The notes beneath the pieces were generated by a model, which was not told the DNA's origin, ran no database searches, and saw only the letters and a list, made by a program, of their open reading frames with translations. Positions 63,854-64,000 of a stretch of 64,000 nucleotides of DNA are shown here, piece after piece (positions within the stretch are counted from its first letter, which is position 1; each line of letters begins with the position of its first letter). Where the stretch lies: contig NZ_JRMX01000005.1 in NCBI RefSeq assembly GCF_000758825.1, positions 1 through 64,000 of the forward strand, written 5' to 3'. A program made the position numbers and the translations under genes. The stretch is from Arcanobacterium sp. S3PF19. GTDB lineage: Bacteria; Actinomycetota; Actinomycetes; Actinomycetales; Actinomycetaceae.

Positions 63854-64000
63854 CCGGCACTGTTTCCGGTAAAGATTCTCCGTTAATCATGGATAATGTG
63901 CATACCGTTACGGGAAAACGGATAATTCTCGGAGTCAGCGGCGGGATTGCGGCCTATAAGGCGGCGGTGCTGCTGCGCAGACTTACCGAGGCAGGCAACA
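63850..64000 (+). CDS. coaBC: Phosphopantothenoylcysteine decarboxylase/synthase CoaBC, partial (runs off the window)
   Basis: The first 50 codons show [20 protein letters not shown], the flavin-binding start of the CoaC decarboxylase domain. The bifunctional protein makes 4'-phosphopantetheine for coenzyme A. A short extension of about 20 residues precedes the family's usual start; an internal ATG lies at 63889. The start overlaps the rpoZ stop. Confidence 0.9.
   Translation, partial: MTGTVSGKDSPLIMDNVHTVTGKRIILGVSGGIAAYKAAVLLRRLTEAGN

Overview
The window looks like a chromosomal segment from a host-associated actinobacterium, most plausibly of the Actinomycetaceae. It has moderately high GC and carries the conserved actinobacterial gene order dxs|rnd-DUF3000, thrS-pgsA-PIM acyltransferase-pimA-yebC-ruvCAB-yajC-secDF-apt-relA, hisS, aspS, rarA, rpsD-alaS-ruvX-mltG, efp-nusB and mihF-gmk-rpoZ-coaBC. 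The phosphatidylinositol-mannoside genes, a mycobacterial-type integration host factor and LPXTG-like surface proteins support this. The genus cannot be fixed from the sequence alone.

Layout. 1-9.4 kb is a surface/adhesin locus: the tail of a sorted surface protein (probably a pilin), a class C sortase, a 1764-residue modular adhesin and an 875-residue BspA-type leucine-rich-repeat protein. Both long proteins end in an LA[RK]SG anchor instead of LPXTG. 9.5-20.4 kb holds an acetyltransferase, dxs convergent with rnd-DUF3000-mprF (translationally coupled), a divergent membrane esterase, and glgX. 20.4-21.2 kb holds four tRNA genes. 21.1-23.5 kb has a TauE/SafE exporter and L-serine dehydratase. 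23.7-39.4 kb is a long, mostly forward core block: thrS, PI/PIM synthesis, Nudix, yebC, the RuvABC resolvasome with a LexA-type box before ruvA, the Sec accessory proteins, apt and relA.

39.4-53.8 kb alternates in strand: an AbiEi-like orphan, a DUF349 protein, a metallo-beta-lactamase-fold hydrolase, hisS, a DEAD-box helicase, an MFS transporter, aspS, a GNAT protein, an MMPL transporter and rarA. 53.9-64.0 kb is forward: rpsD, a DUF948 protein, alaS, ruvX, mltG, then three genes in the place where actinobacteria normally carry the aro operon, then efp, nusB, mihF, gmk, rpoZ and the start of coaBC.

The most unusual points are: (i) the aro position between mltG and efp retains only an AroE-like protein, an A24-peptidase-like protein and an AroK-like protein, the AroE and AroK homologues lacking key catalytic residues, with no aroC or aroB; (ii) the LA[RK]SG anchors; (iii) about ten genes with a -10 hexamer 6-7 nt before the start codon and no clear ribosome binding site, implying leaderless mRNAs; (iv) an mprF/esterase divergent pair with a palindromic operator candidate. 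I saw no CRISPR array, prophage, insertion sequence or replication origin.
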